From the NCBI RefSeq assembly GCF_003570985.1, contig NZ_QXIW01000002.1, positions 47,125 through 101,965 on the forward strand: 54,841 bases of DNA, in the 5' to 3' direction. Below, piece after piece: positions 38,501 to 47,770 of the stretch. Numbering within the stretch: position 1 is the first letter of the stretch; each line of letters begins with the position of its first letter. Position numbers and translations under genes: made by a program. The stretch is from Candidatus Cryosericum hinesii. Lineage in GTDB: Bacteria; Caldisericota; Caldisericia; Cryosericales; Cryosericaceae. The notes under the pieces were generated by a model. The model was given only the letters and a program-made list of their open reading frames with translations. It did not search any database and was not told where the DNA came from.

Positions 38501-39121
38501 ATGATCCTCAAGGTCAACCCAACCAGGATGGAGCTTCTGCGGCTGCAGAAGCGTTTTGTTCTTGCTCGGCGGGGTCACAAACTTCTCAAGGACAAGCTCG
38601 AGGGTCTTATGAAGACATTTATCAGACTTGCAGAAGAGTATGGTGATTATCGGGCGCACGTTGACCACGAACTGCCGGACGCACTGGCTGCGTTCAAGGG
38701 TCAAACTGCCACGTATCCAGCGGTCGTCGTGGAGCTGCTCTCGCGAACAGTCTCTACTCGTCTCGACATCGAAGCGGGAACCAAGACCGTCATGAATGTA
38801 GCCTTGCCTGTGCTGTCTTTCTCGATCTCGGATTTCGAGTCCCCGTCATTCGCCGGGTTGGAGGGAGCCGGGGTAGAAGCTTCCCTTCTGAGGTTGTATG
38901 AGTTGATGCCATCCATCGTGAAGCTAGCTCAGATTGAGGCAAGCATACGTCTGATGGCGGAGGAAATTCAGCGAACCCGGCGGCGGGTAAATGCTCTCGA
39001 GTATGTCATGATCCCCAACCTTGAGGAGACGATTCGGTTCATTACGTCGAAACTGGACGAGAATGAACGGGCAAACACTACGAGGCTTCTGAAAATCAAG
39101 GAGATGATCCGGTCTCATTGA
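38501..39121 (+). CDS. ntpD: V-type ATPase subunit D (central axle)
   Basis: A 206-residue protein of two long helices, the rotary axle. It begins with the family pattern KVNPTRMELLRLQKRF, and its second helix includes RRRVNALEYVMIPNLEETI. ATG 38501 follows the ntpB stop by 8 bp. It is the last ATPase gene; no ntpJ potassium/sodium transporter follows, unlike in E. hirae. Confidence 0.94.
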   Translation: MILKVNPTRMELLRLQKRFVLARRGHKLLKDKLEGLMKTFIRLAEEYGDYRAHVDHELPDALAAFKGQTATYPAVVVELLSRTVSTRLDIEAGTKTVMNVALPVLSFSISDFESPSFAGLEGAGVEASLLRLYELMPSIVKLAQIEASIRLMAEEIQRTRRRVNALEYVMIPNLEETIRFITSKLDENERANTTRLLKIKEMIRSH

Positions 39122-39135
39122 GGACACATCAACGG

Positions 39136-39681
39136 ATGTTCGAGGCGATCCTGTCATGTCGACAAGCGTATCTCGGGAAGTCCATAGAGGTTCTGGACAA
39201 GGTCGTCCGATTGCCGGACGACCGCGTTGCTCATCGGGATGTCGTAACATATGCGGGCGGAGCTGTCTGTGTCGTGGCATTGACCGTCGACAATCGCGTC
39301 GTGCTTGTGCGCCAATACAGACCGGCGCCCGAGATGGTCATGTTTGAGATCCCGGCTGGGCGCCGCCACGGTGTGCACGAACGCTTCCTCACCGCCGCAC
39401 GCCGGGAACTCCGTGAGGAGACTGGGTATATTGCGAGTTCCTGGAAGAAGTGCATCGAATTCTGGCCCAGCCCCGGCTTCGTCGATGAACGGCTGACGCT
39501 GTACATTGCGAAGGATCTTCGGCATGGTCCTACCGAAATGGATTCCGACGAATTCATCAGACCGGTTCTGATGCCTGTCACCGAAGCTATTGAACGATGC
39601 CGCGACGGGCGCATGAATGACGCAAAGACCCTCATCGGGCTGCTCTGGTGTGCTGCGTTCGAAGGATTGGCAAGCGGCTAG
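39136..39681 (+). CDS. Nudix hydrolase (ADP-ribose pyrophosphatase-like)
   Basis: A 181-residue Nudix protein reading from ATG 39136; a TTG at 39118, overlapping the ntpD stop, would give 187 residues. The Nudix helix core RRELREETGY is intact with the preceding Glu at the right distance, but one extra residue separates the leading Gly from that Glu (GRRHGVHE). The upstream QYRPAPEMVMFEIPAG fits the ADP-ribose/nucleoside-diphosphate-sugar group. The exact substrate is open. Confidence 0.82.
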   Translation: MFEAILSCRQAYLGKSIEVLDKVVRLPDDRVAHRDVVTYAGGAVCVVALTVDNRVVLVRQYRPAPEMVMFEIPAGRRHGVHERFLTAARRELREETGYIASSWKKCIEFWPSPGFVDERLTLYIAKDLRHGPTEMDSDEFIRPVLMPVTEAIERCRDGRMNDAKTLIGLLWCAAFEGLASG

Positions 39682-40542
39682 ATGATGGCTTTCTGGTATG
39701 TTGTCGCCTTCCGCATTGTCGCCGTGTTGCCCGTCTGGCTCAGACGGGTCATTGCCAGGTTGATTGCCTGGGGCTACTTTGCCTTCAACACCGGGCAGAG
39801 GCGAGGGGTCTTCGCGAACCTGAGAATCATGCGGCCTGAAGCAAGCCATCGGGAGCTGTCACGGTTGGCATTGCGGACGTTCGGCCAGGCTGGGATGAAC
39901 CTGGTCGACTTCTTCGAGATACCGTCCACCAGCGATGCTCGCATCAAATCGATGATCATGAACTTTGCGGACATACACGTGCTCCTCGAGCAGCGATCCG
40001 GTGGCAGGCCATTTTGCCTGGTTACCGGGCACTATGGACACTGGGAGCTGGCCGGGGCGATGCTTGGCCTTGGCGGCTACAGGACGCATGCGATTGCACT
40101 CACGCAGAATAGCTGGGTCGTCCAGCGGCTCTATGAGTCGCTCCGTGTGCGTTTTGGGCTGACTGCCCACGACGTTCGGTTCGGATTGAGGGACCTCCTC
40201 CGACATTTACCAGAGGGCGAAGTGCCGGCCATTGTCTCCGACAGAGACTATGCGAACGGTGGCGAGGAGATAGAGTTTTTTGGGCATCCCGTCCGCTTTC
40301 CCCGTGGGGCAGCACTGCTTTCTTTTCGAAGGAAGCTCGTTGGAATTCCTGGATTCCTTGTGCGGCAGCCAGACGGAAGGTTTTTGCTCAAATTTGGTCG
40401 GCCAATCAACCCGGAAGCTTCAGACGAGCGGTCCTGGGTGCGAACCTTTGTGGTGGACTTCGCGCAGCAGTACGAGGCTATTGTTGATCAGGACCCCACA
40501 CAGTTTCTGAATTTCTTCGATTTCTGGAGCACCGTCTCATGA
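39682..40542 (+). CDS. LpxL/HtrB-family lysophospholipid or lipid A-type acyltransferase
   Basis: A 286-residue membrane-associated acyltransferase. The N-terminal hydrophobic segment and the HX4E catalytic motif (HYGHWE) are typical of the LpxL family, which includes lipid A late acyltransferases and the PatA acyltransferase of mannosylated phosphatidylinositol. No lipid A gene is in the window, so the acceptor is unknown. It follows the Nudix gene directly and overlaps the glycosyltransferase by four bases, hinting at a shared glycolipid pathway. Confidence 0.82.
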   Translation: MMAFWYVVAFRIVAVLPVWLRRVIARLIAWGYFAFNTGQRRGVFANLRIMRPEASHRELSRLALRTFGQAGMNLVDFFEIPSTSDARIKSMIMNFADIHVLLEQRSGGRPFCLVTGHYGHWELAGAMLGLGGYRTHAIALTQNSWVVQRLYESLRVRFGLTAHDVRFGLRDLLRHLPEGEVPAIVSDRDYANGGEEIEFFGHPVRFPRGAALLSFRRKLVGIPGFLVRQPDGRFLLKFGRPINPEASDERSWVRTFVVDFAQQYEAIVDQDPTQFLNFFDFWSTVS

Positions 40543-41207
40543 GAATCGCTGCGGTCATTCCTGCCTTCAACGAAGAACATAACATCGCGGCGGTCGTGGA
40601 AGGGGTGCGTCCATTTGTTGCCGCCGCCGTGGTCATCGACGATGGTTCTGCTGACAATACAGCTGGGGCTGCACGTGCCGCGGGTGCCATTGTTCTTTGC
40701 CACGAGTTCAATGTGGGCAAGGGCGCTGCGCTCAAGACTGGATTCAGGTATCTCATGGATAGTGGTTATGATGGTGCGGTTACCATCGATGCTGATGGAC
40801 AGCATGACCCTGCTGAAATCCCGCTGTTCATCGCTGCGGCTGAACAAGGCTACGACATGGTCATCGGGAACAGGATGTCGAATGTCTCGACGATGCCCTT
40901 CATCCGAAGATTCGCGAACCATGCGTCTTCATTTCTCATCAGCTTGTTCCTTGGACAGAATGTTCGCGACAGCCAGAATGGTTTTCGCTACTACAAGCTG
41001 ACTTCGGTTCTTTCTCTGCCGCTGAAGGCGAACAAGTATGACCTGGAGACTGAGGTTATCTTCAAGGAAGGAAGGGCAGGGTATCGGATAGGTTGGGTGC
41101 CGACTCGGACCATCTACCGGACGGAGGCAAGGAGCAAAATCAACACGCTCACTGACACTCTCAGGTTTGTCGGGGTGCTTGTGCGATACGGTTTGTTCAG
41201 GTGGTAG
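40539..41207 (+). CDS. Family 2 glycosyltransferase (dolichol-phosphate mannosyltransferase-like)
   Basis: A 222-residue GT-A enzyme. IPAFNEEHNI opens the fold, VIDDGSADNT is the nucleotide-sugar site and TIDADGQHDP holds the metal-binding DxD. It resembles soluble polyprenyl-phosphate sugar transferases; there is no C-terminal membrane helix. It is coupled to the acyltransferase upstream. Donor and acceptor are unknown. Confidence 0.85.
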   Translation: MRIAAVIPAFNEEHNIAAVVEGVRPFVAAAVVIDDGSADNTAGAARAAGAIVLCHEFNVGKGAALKTGFRYLMDSGYDGAVTIDADGQHDPAEIPLFIAAAEQGYDMVIGNRMSNVSTMPFIRRFANHASSFLISLFLGQNVRDSQNGFRYYKLTSVLSLPLKANKYDLETEVIFKEGRAGYRIGWVPTRTIYRTEARSKINTLTDTLRFVGVLVRYGLFRW

Positions 41208-41457
41208 GTTAATCGATTGTATCAGTGTGGAGTGTTTTCGAATGGACAAAGTGAAGACGAAAGGGAATCGCAGGCCCTTTTCCCCTGGCTGCGCGGGTGC
41301 TTACGGGAGATGAAAATGTGAAGACATATTTCCCTGACAAGAGAGGCTGATTGGCGAAGGCCAAAAAATCGTGGAGAGAACGCAGTTGACTGTCAAACAA
41401 AAGGGAGTAAACTTTTAATTTGACCGCATTTTTCCACACCGATATGAAAGGAGAGCC
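41208..41457 (+). other. 250-bp leader region upstream of rpoB
   Basis: No established gene is seen. It holds an rpoB promoter (41386-41413), a weak hairpin AAAGGG/CCCTTT (41260-41280) followed by few T, and a 23-codon open frame at 41242-41313 with GGAG about nine bases upstream. The hairpin lies inside that short frame, so a leader peptide is possible but unproven. The hairpin might end the long upstream gene run. No rplJ-rplL genes precede rpoB here. Confidence 0.4.
41386..41413 (+). promoter_or_regulatory. Promoter of rpoB
   Basis: TTGACT (41386-41391), a 16-bp spacer and TAAACT (41408-41413), about 45 bp before the rpoB start. Confidence 0.65.
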
Positions 41458-44400
41458 ATGCGCGTGGCAGGAGATATTATAGACTTTACCAAAATCAAAT
41501 CAAGTTACGCGATGCCCGACCTCCTCCAGCTCCAGAAGACGTCTTACGACTGGCTTCTGGGACCAGGACTCGCTCAGATCTTTGCGAGAGTATTTCCCAT
41601 CGACACCGCTAAACTGCGGATCGAGTATGTGAACCACGATATCGAACAGCCGGCCAAGTTGATGGAGAACTGCCGCAAGGCAGGGCTGAGTTTTGAAGCG
41701 ATGGTTCGTGCCAATTTCCGCCTCATCAACAAGGAAACCGGTGAGATACGGGAACAGCCACTTATCATTACACAAATTCCGCTCATGACACCATTTGGAA
41801 CGTTTCTCATCAATGGCGCGGAACGCGTGATCGTTTCACAGCTGGTCCGCTCGCCTGGCGTTTATTTCGAGGGTGGAAAGGACAAGTTGTCCGGCGCACA
41901 GATCTACATGGTGACCCTTATTCCTGACCGGGGAAACTGGATGGAAATTGAGGCTGGCAAGGACGATGTCATCTATACACGTCTTCGGAAGAAGGCTCGC
42001 AAGGTTCCCGTGACTCTCGTGCTGAAGGCTCTTGGCATCGAGTCCAACGAGGAGATCGAGCGTCTTTTCACCATCGAGAAGAGCGAGCGCCTATCCACCG
42101 AACAGCTTCGGTCGGTGTTTGATCAGGCCGAATATACGGCTGTCGAGCCACTTCTGGATTCCAAGGGCAAGGAGATCATCAAGGAAGGTGCTGCGATTAC
42201 CCGGAAAGCAATGAGCCTTCTTGAGAATCATGGCGCGAGCTCGTTTCTGGTCAGCAGCAAACAGCCTGACCGCTGGATTATCAAGACACTCAAGGCCGAC
42301 AAGACGACGAATCAGGAAGAGGCGGTGAAGCAGATCTTCAAGGAGATGCAACCGAAGGAACGCCTTACGCTCGAGGCTGCGCAGAGTCTGCTCTCGACCC
42401 TTTTAACCGACCAGGCATACAACACGTTCACACCGATTGGTCGATACAAGATCAACAAACGATTTGGAGCAGACAGCGATTCTGCTGTGCTGACCAAAGA
42501 CGATTACGTCTCCATTATTCGGCACCTGATTGACATTCGCGAACGCAAAGCCAACTTCGATGATATCGACAGTCTGGCGAACCGTCGTATCAGGCGTGTG
42601 GGGGAGTTGCTTGCCGAGGAAATTCAGGACAGTATGCTGAAGGTAGCCAAGGCAACCCGTGACAAGGTCACGATCTACTCGTCAGAGCAGATGATGAACC
42701 TCCAGAATGTCCTCAACACCAAGCCGGTTATCTCTTCTATCAGAAACTTCTTCGGCCAGAGTCAGCTATCCCAGTTCATGGAACAGATTAACCCGTTGTC
42801 GAGTCTTGCGCACAAGAGACGGCTAAGCTCCCTCGGACCAGGCGGTCTGAACAGGAAGCGGGCGGGCGTGGAAGTCCGCGATATCCACTCTTCCCACTAC
42901 AGTCGCATTTGTCCCATCGAGACTCCAGAGGGTGGGAACATAGGACTAATCAATAGTTTGAGTTCATACGCCAAACTTGACCAGTTTGGATTCATCACCG
43001 CGCCGTATGCCAAGGTCGAGAATGGTCGCAAGGATGAGAAGAATGTTGTCTATATGGACGCCGAGGAGGAAGAGCACCATTCGATCGCCCAAGCCAATAC
43101 TGCTGTCGATGCAAAGAGCCGTCTGACTTCGAAGACGGTTATCGCCCGGCAGCGCAGCGAAGGCGGCGAAATCCTCCCGAAAGAGCTTCCTGCCGGCAAG
43201 GTTGACTACATTGACCTCTTGCCGTCGCAGGTATTTGGGATTTCGGCCTCGTTGATTCCCTTCCTCGAGCATGACGACGCAAACCGCGCCCTCATGGGCT
43301 GCAACATGCAACGACAGGCGGTGCCATTGGTACGTCCAGATCGCGCCCGCGTTTCGACTGCCATGGAAGGACGGGTTGTTCATGACAACGGCGACCTCGT
43401 GCTCAGTGATGTGGACGGGATCGTCTCATATGTGGATGCCGAGCAGATCCGGATCTCGCCTTTGGTCAACGTGGCGGACCTCCAGGCCGGCAGCATTCCG
43501 GTGGACGTCATTCCCGTCATGCTCGCTTCAGATGCAAACGAGCCCGGTATTCTCGGCGATGTCCGCATGGTGCCTATTTCCTTCGCGCCTGCCGGTGTTC
43601 CAGAGGTTATTCTCAAATTGATAGGCTCGGAGATTTCGCGCGAGCAGGTCGAGGCTCTTTCGGATGAGGGAGTCGAATCATTTCAATACGTTCCCGCAGG
43701 TTCCATCGTTCAGAATTCGCTGACGGACCTGTTTGACGTGCTGACCAATGATGGTCTGGTCGGGAAAGTGTTGGCTAAGGATGTGCAGGAAGGCAAGAAC
43801 AAGGTGCACAAAGCCGGCACGAAGATCACGGAAACTCTGCTTGGCCGCCTCATCAACAACGCAAAGGTTCGCTCTCTTCCGATACAGGAAGGTGACGAGA
43901 CAACGCTGGTCGAACTGCAGATGCTGACCATGACGCCCATTGGACAACAAGTTCTCGGCCATCGGATTCTGGGTGTGACATCGGTGCTGGATCTGAGTTC
44001 CGATATCGGTCGCACGGTCGCCGAGGAGAGTCTCCGCGACCTCTTTGCCAAAGACAAGAACGCCAGCATTCTGACGTATGATCCTGCCAAGGCGGCAGGC
44101 TATGAGCTCTTCCGAGTCAACGGATCGCTTGCTGGTCAGACACTTGCTGAGGACGTTCAGCTTCGCAAGCCCAAGGTCAAGAAGCTGGCTGTCGGGAGAA
44201 AGTTGACCCGTGACGATCTGATTCTGATGGCGAAGAACGGAGTGACCCACGTTTCCGTACCCCGGGCTCGCTTGTTCGAGCTTCAGAAGTTCAAGCGGAC
44301 GAACCAGGACACGTGTATCAACCAGCACCCGGCCGTTTCCACAGGAGATGAAGTACACGTCGGCGATCTTCTCGCAAACGGGTATGCGTCTGCAGAAGGG

Positions 44401-45645
44401 GAACTTGCCCTCGGCAAGAATCTCCTGGTTGCCTATGTCCCATGGCGAGGATATAACTACCAGGACGGCGTCATCGTCAGTGAGCGTCTCGTACGCGACG
44501 ATAGTCTTTCGTCCATTCATATCAAAGAGCACAAGATCGAGGTGAGGTCGACAGAGTTCGGCAAAGAGGAGATCACCCGCGACCCGCCCAACGTCTCCAA
44601 GGAACTCGCACGCCATCTGGACGAGCGTGGCGTGGTTCAAGTCGGAGCGCACGTCAAAGCTGAGGATGTTCTTGTGGGCAAGATCACGCCACGCGCTGAA
44701 CAGGAGGAGTCTCCTGAGGTAAGGGTCTACTTCGCTCTGTTCCATGACAAGGCTCGTGACTACAAGAACACATCTTATAAGGTGCCGCCCGGAGAGGACG
44801 GAGTCGTCATCGACGTGCAGGAAATCACGAAAGACAACACGAGTGACGCTCTTCCCGTCGGCGTCGAACGGATCATAAAAGTCTATGTCGCCAAGAAACG
44901 CAAGATCATCGTTGGAGATAAGGTTGCGGGACGCCATGGAAACAAGGGTGTCATTACGCGCATTCTGCCGCAGGAGGACATGCCGTTCCTACAGGATGGA
45001 ACACCTGTCGATGTTATCCTGAGCCCGCTTGGCGTACCCTCACGCATGAACATCGGCCAGCTTCTTGAGGCCAGTCTGGGCATGGCTGCCCGGATATTGA
45101 ACGTTCGCGCTATGACGCCCGTGTTCAACGGTGCTACCGAGGAAGAGATCAAAGCACTTCTTCGCAAAGCTGGACTCGACGACAGTGGCAAGGAGGACGT
45201 TCGAGATGGGGTCTTTGGCAAGTACTTTGATAGTCAGGTTACCGTAGGAGAAGCATATATCCTTAAGCTGATTCACTTGGCCGAAGACAAGATGCACGCG
45301 CGCTCGACCGGCCGCTACACCCTTATTACCCAGCAGCCAATCGGTGGCAAGGCACAGTTTGGTGGCCAGCGCTTTGGAGAAATGGAAGTATGGGCCCTGG
45401 AGGCGTATGGTGCCTCGACCGTACTGCAGGAGATGCTGACGATCAAATCGGACGATCTTGAGGGCAGACGTGTGGCTTACGAACGTCTCACAAAAGGAAA
45501 CAACCTCTTCGAAACGGGTTCTCCAGAGTCGTTCAACGTTCTCGTGAAAGAACTTCGTGGGCTTGGGTTGGACCTGGAGACGCTGCCGAAGGCAGGAGAC
45601 ACTCACGCGAAGAGTACCAAGGTAGTGCTCGAAGACAACGAATAG
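41458..45645 (+). CDS. rpoB: RNA polymerase beta subunit with a large insertion
   Basis: The 1395-residue beta subunit is larger than the E. coli protein (1342) although it lacks some E. coli insertions. The rifampicin region (around SQLSQFMEQINPLSSLAHKR), the PIETPEG segment, GRHGNKGV and the C-terminal KAQFGGQRFGEMEVWALEAYGA are all recognisable. Between SYVDAEQIRIS and LQKFKRTNQDTCINQ, where E. coli has about 20 residues, there are about 270 (residues 670-940, bases 43465-44277) with a repeated motif. AAAGGAG precedes ATG 41458. Confidence 0.97.
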   Translation: MRVAGDIIDFTKIKSSYAMPDLLQLQKTSYDWLLGPGLAQIFARVFPIDTAKLRIEYVNHDIEQPAKLMENCRKAGLSFEAMVRANFRLINKETGEIREQPLIITQIPLMTPFGTFLINGAERVIVSQLVRSPGVYFEGGKDKLSGAQIYMVTLIPDRGNWMEIEAGKDDVIYTRLRKKARKVPVTLVLKALGIESNEEIERLFTIEKSERLSTEQLRSVFDQAEYTAVEPLLDSKGKEIIKEGAAITRKAMSLLENHGASSFLVSSKQPDRWIIKTLKADKTTNQEEAVKQIFKEMQPKERLTLEAAQSLLSTLLTDQAYNTFTPIGRYKINKRFGADSDSAVLTKDDYVSIIRHLIDIRERKANFDDIDSLANRRIRRVGELLAEEIQDSMLKVAKATRDKVTIYSSEQMMNLQNVLNTKPVISSIRNFFGQSQLSQFMEQINPLSSLAHKRRLSSLGPGGLNRKRAGVEVRDIHSSHYSRICPIETPEGGNIGLINSLSSYAKLDQFGFITAPYAKVENGRKDEKNVVYMDAEEEEHHSIAQANTAVDAKSRLTSKTVIARQRSEGGEILPKELPAGKVDYIDLLPSQVFGISASLIPFLEHDDANRALMGCNMQRQAVPLVRPDRARVSTAMEGRVVHDNGDLVLSDVDGIVSYVDAEQIRISPLVNVADLQAGSIPVDVIPVMLASDANEPGILGDVRMVPISFAPAGVPEVILKLIGSEISREQVEALSDEGVESFQYVPAGSIVQNSLTDLFDVLTNDGLVGKVLAKDVQEGKNKVHKAGTKITETLLGRLINNAKVRSLPIQEGDETTLVELQMLTMTPIGQQVLGHRILGVTSVLDLSSDIGRTVAEESLRDLFAKDKNASILTYDPAKAAGYELFRVNGSLAGQTLAEDVQLRKPKVKKLAVGRKLTRDDLILMAKNGVTHVSVPRARLFELQKFKRTNQDTCINQHPAVSTGDEVHVGDLLANGYASAEGELALGKNLLVAYVPWRGYNYQDGVIVSERLVRDDSLSSIHIKEHKIEVRSTEFGKEEITRDPPNVSKELARHLDERGVVQVGAHVKAEDVLVGKITPRAEQEESPEVRVYFALFHDKARDYKNTSYKVPPGEDGVVIDVQEITKDNTSDALPVGVERIIKVYVAKKRKIIVGDKVAGRHGNKGVITRILPQEDMPFLQDGTPVDVILSPLGVPSRMNIGQLLEASLGMAARILNVRAMTPVFNGATEEEIKALLRKAGLDDSGKEDVRDGVFGKYFDSQVTVGEAYILKLIHLAEDKMHARSTGRYTLITQQPIGGKAQFGGQRFGEMEVWALEAYGASTVLQEMLTIKSDDLEGRRVAYERLTKGNNLFETGSPESFNVLVKELRGLGLDLETLPKAGDTHAKSTKVVLEDNE

Positions 45646-45666
45646 CATTCTCTAGGGGAGGAAAAG

Positions 45667-47754
45667 GTGAGCAGATTCAGCCCGAGTGACATAAGGAACT
45701 TCGCGCTAGTTGGACAAGGCGGCTCTGGCAAGACGATGATCACAGAACGCCTGCTTTTCCGTGCCGGCGCGAGCCAGAGAGTTGGCCGCGTCGAAGATGG
45801 AACTACTGTTTCCGACTACCTGGATGAGGAAATAAAACGTCATATCAGCACAAGTATTGGCCTTTGCGAATTTGACTACAAGGGGGTTCGGCTGAATCTG
45901 CTTGATACCCCGGGATATGCCGATTTCATGACAGAAGCACAGGAGGCGGTCAGGGTAGCTGACGCCGCATTCCTCGCAATCAATGCCGGTGCTGGTATTG
46001 AAGTCCAGACCCCGCGTTTCTGGGGTTTGTGCGAAGCGCAGCATATTCCCGTCGCATTTGTGATCAACAAGGTCGACCTGGAGAATATCGACTTCGATGC
46101 CCGAGTTACTGAGTTACAGGATGCTTTTGGACATAAGGTCGTCACATTGACGATCCCGATTGTCTCAGGTCCCGCTTTCTCTTCGTTTGTCAACGTCCTC
46201 ACTGGCAAGGTCTACGCCTATACAGCCGGCAAAGACGAGGCGAGTGTGTCCGATGCCATTCCGGATACTGTCAGGTCCGACTACGAGTCGGCGCGCGTTG
46301 CCCTCACGGAAGCTGTTGCCGAATCGGATGACGCCATCATGGAGAAGTATCTTGGGGGAGAAGCTCTGACCCAGGACGAGCTCGTGATGGTCTTCACCAA
46401 GGCGTTCAAGAAACGCCAGGTGTTCCCAGTCCTTGGCGTGTCTGCCCTGAAAGGGGTTGGTTGTGACTACCTTATGGATTTTGTGTCATCCTACGCTCCT
46501 TCGCCCGTCGAGGTTTCGGTCCAAGCGACTCGCAAGGGGACCGATGAGACGGTGGAACTTCAGGCTGATCCGGCGGCGCGTGTAGCAGCACTTGTGTTCA
46601 AGACCACCTCAGACCCGTTCGTCGGCAAGTTGTCGTTCATGCGCATCTATAGCGGGAAAATTGCTCACGAAATCTATAACGGAACGAAAGATGTCTCGGA
46701 GAAAGTCGGTGGCCTGTTCCACATGATCGGGAAGAAGCAGGAACCTGCAGATGAAGGAGTTGCCGGGGACATCCTTGTCATCTCGAAATTGGTGCACACT
46801 GCGACGAACGATACGATTTCGACCAAAGATGCTCCTCTTGACTTGGCGCCGATCGTATTCTCGGCCCCCCTCCTCATGCGTTCTCTCAAACCAAAGACCA
46901 GGGCTGACGACGACAAACTGAGTTCCACCCTGAGCCGGCTCAAGGAAGAAGAACCTGCCGTTGTGATCGACAAGAACGCCGAGACCCACGAGACCATTCT
47001 CAGCGGTCTGGGTGAAGCTCACCTTCAGGTCATTGTGGAGCGTCTTCAGAAGAAATTCGGTGTGAACATCGACTTGGAAGTACCTCGCGTACCATACCGT
47101 GAGACGATCAAGGGCAAGGCACACGTGGAGGGCAAGCACAAGAAGCAGACTGGTGGCCATGGTCAATTCGGTCATTGCTGGATTGATATGGAACCAAATG
47201 CACGTGGTGCTGGTTGGGTCTTTGAGAACAAGGTGTTCGGGGGAGCAATCCCCAGGCAGTTCATCCCGGCTATCGAAAAGGGTATGTTGGAGACCATGAG
47301 CAAGGGCCGCTTGGCTGGATACCCTGCCGTGGACATCAAGGTTGCCGTTGTAGATGGGTCATACCACCCTGTCGATTCGTCGGAAATGGCGTTCAAACTA
47401 GCAGGATCGTTGGCGTTCAAGAAGGGTTTTGACGAGTGCAATCCGATCTTGCTGGAGCCAATCGTCACTCTCGAGACCATCGTTGACGAGAAGTACATGG
47501 GCGACGTCATGGGTGATGTTACGAGCAAGCGTGGCAAGATCTCCGGCATGGAGAATGTTCAGGGAAAGCAAATCATCAAGGCGTCTGTCCCGCTTGCAGA
47601 GATGTTGAACTATGGTATCGACTTGGGATCCATTACTCAGGGAACCGGTACATACTCGATGAAGGTCAATCATTACGAGGAAGTGCCCGAGCGGATTGCT
47701 GAGAAGATCATTGCCGACGCGAAGGCCACCATGGTCGCTGAGGAAGAAGAGTAG
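45667..47754 (+). CDS. EF-G-like translational GTPase (EF-G2 type)
   Basis: A 695-residue paralogue of elongation factor G with all five EF-G domains. G motifs are GQGGSGKT (16-23), DTPGY (80-84) and NKVD (134-137), but the EF-G switch word RGITI is replaced by KRHISTSIG. Domain IV has GGHGQFGHCWI and YHPVDSSEMAFK. Such EF-G2 proteins are known in Thermotoga and others; roles in translocation or recycling vary. GTG 45667 follows GGGAGG. It sits between rpoB and rpoC with 21 and 16 bp gaps. The canonical EF-G is at 52721-54811. Confidence 0.9.
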   Translation: MSRFSPSDIRNFALVGQGGSGKTMITERLLFRAGASQRVGRVEDGTTVSDYLDEEIKRHISTSIGLCEFDYKGVRLNLLDTPGYADFMTEAQEAVRVADAAFLAINAGAGIEVQTPRFWGLCEAQHIPVAFVINKVDLENIDFDARVTELQDAFGHKVVTLTIPIVSGPAFSSFVNVLTGKVYAYTAGKDEASVSDAIPDTVRSDYESARVALTEAVAESDDAIMEKYLGGEALTQDELVMVFTKAFKKRQVFPVLGVSALKGVGCDYLMDFVSSYAPSPVEVSVQATRKGTDETVELQADPAARVAALVFKTTSDPFVGKLSFMRIYSGKIAHEIYNGTKDVSEKVGGLFHMIGKKQEPADEGVAGDILVISKLVHTATNDTISTKDAPLDLAPIVFSAPLLMRSLKPKTRADDDKLSSTLSRLKEEEPAVVIDKNAETHETILSGLGEAHLQVIVERLQKKFGVNIDLEVPRVPYRETIKGKAHVEGKHKKQTGGHGQFGHCWIDMEPNARGAGWVFENKVFGGAIPRQFIPAIEKGMLETMSKGRLAGYPAVDIKVAVVDGSYHPVDSSEMAFKLAGSLAFKKGFDECNPILLEPIVTLETIVDEKYMGDVMGDVTSKRGKISGMENVQGKQIIKASVPLAEMLNYGIDLGSITQGTGTYSMKVNHYEEVPERIAEKIIADAKATMVAEEEE

Positions 47755-47770
47755 TTCGAAGGGAGGAAGA

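Noticed and set aside
45667-47754. EF-G-like gene as tetracycline-resistance protein or peptide chain release factor 3
   Set aside because: It keeps EF-G domain IV and V words such as GGHGQFGHCW and DGSYHPVDSSEMAF, and RF3 lacks domain IV; TetM-type switch motifs are not seen.
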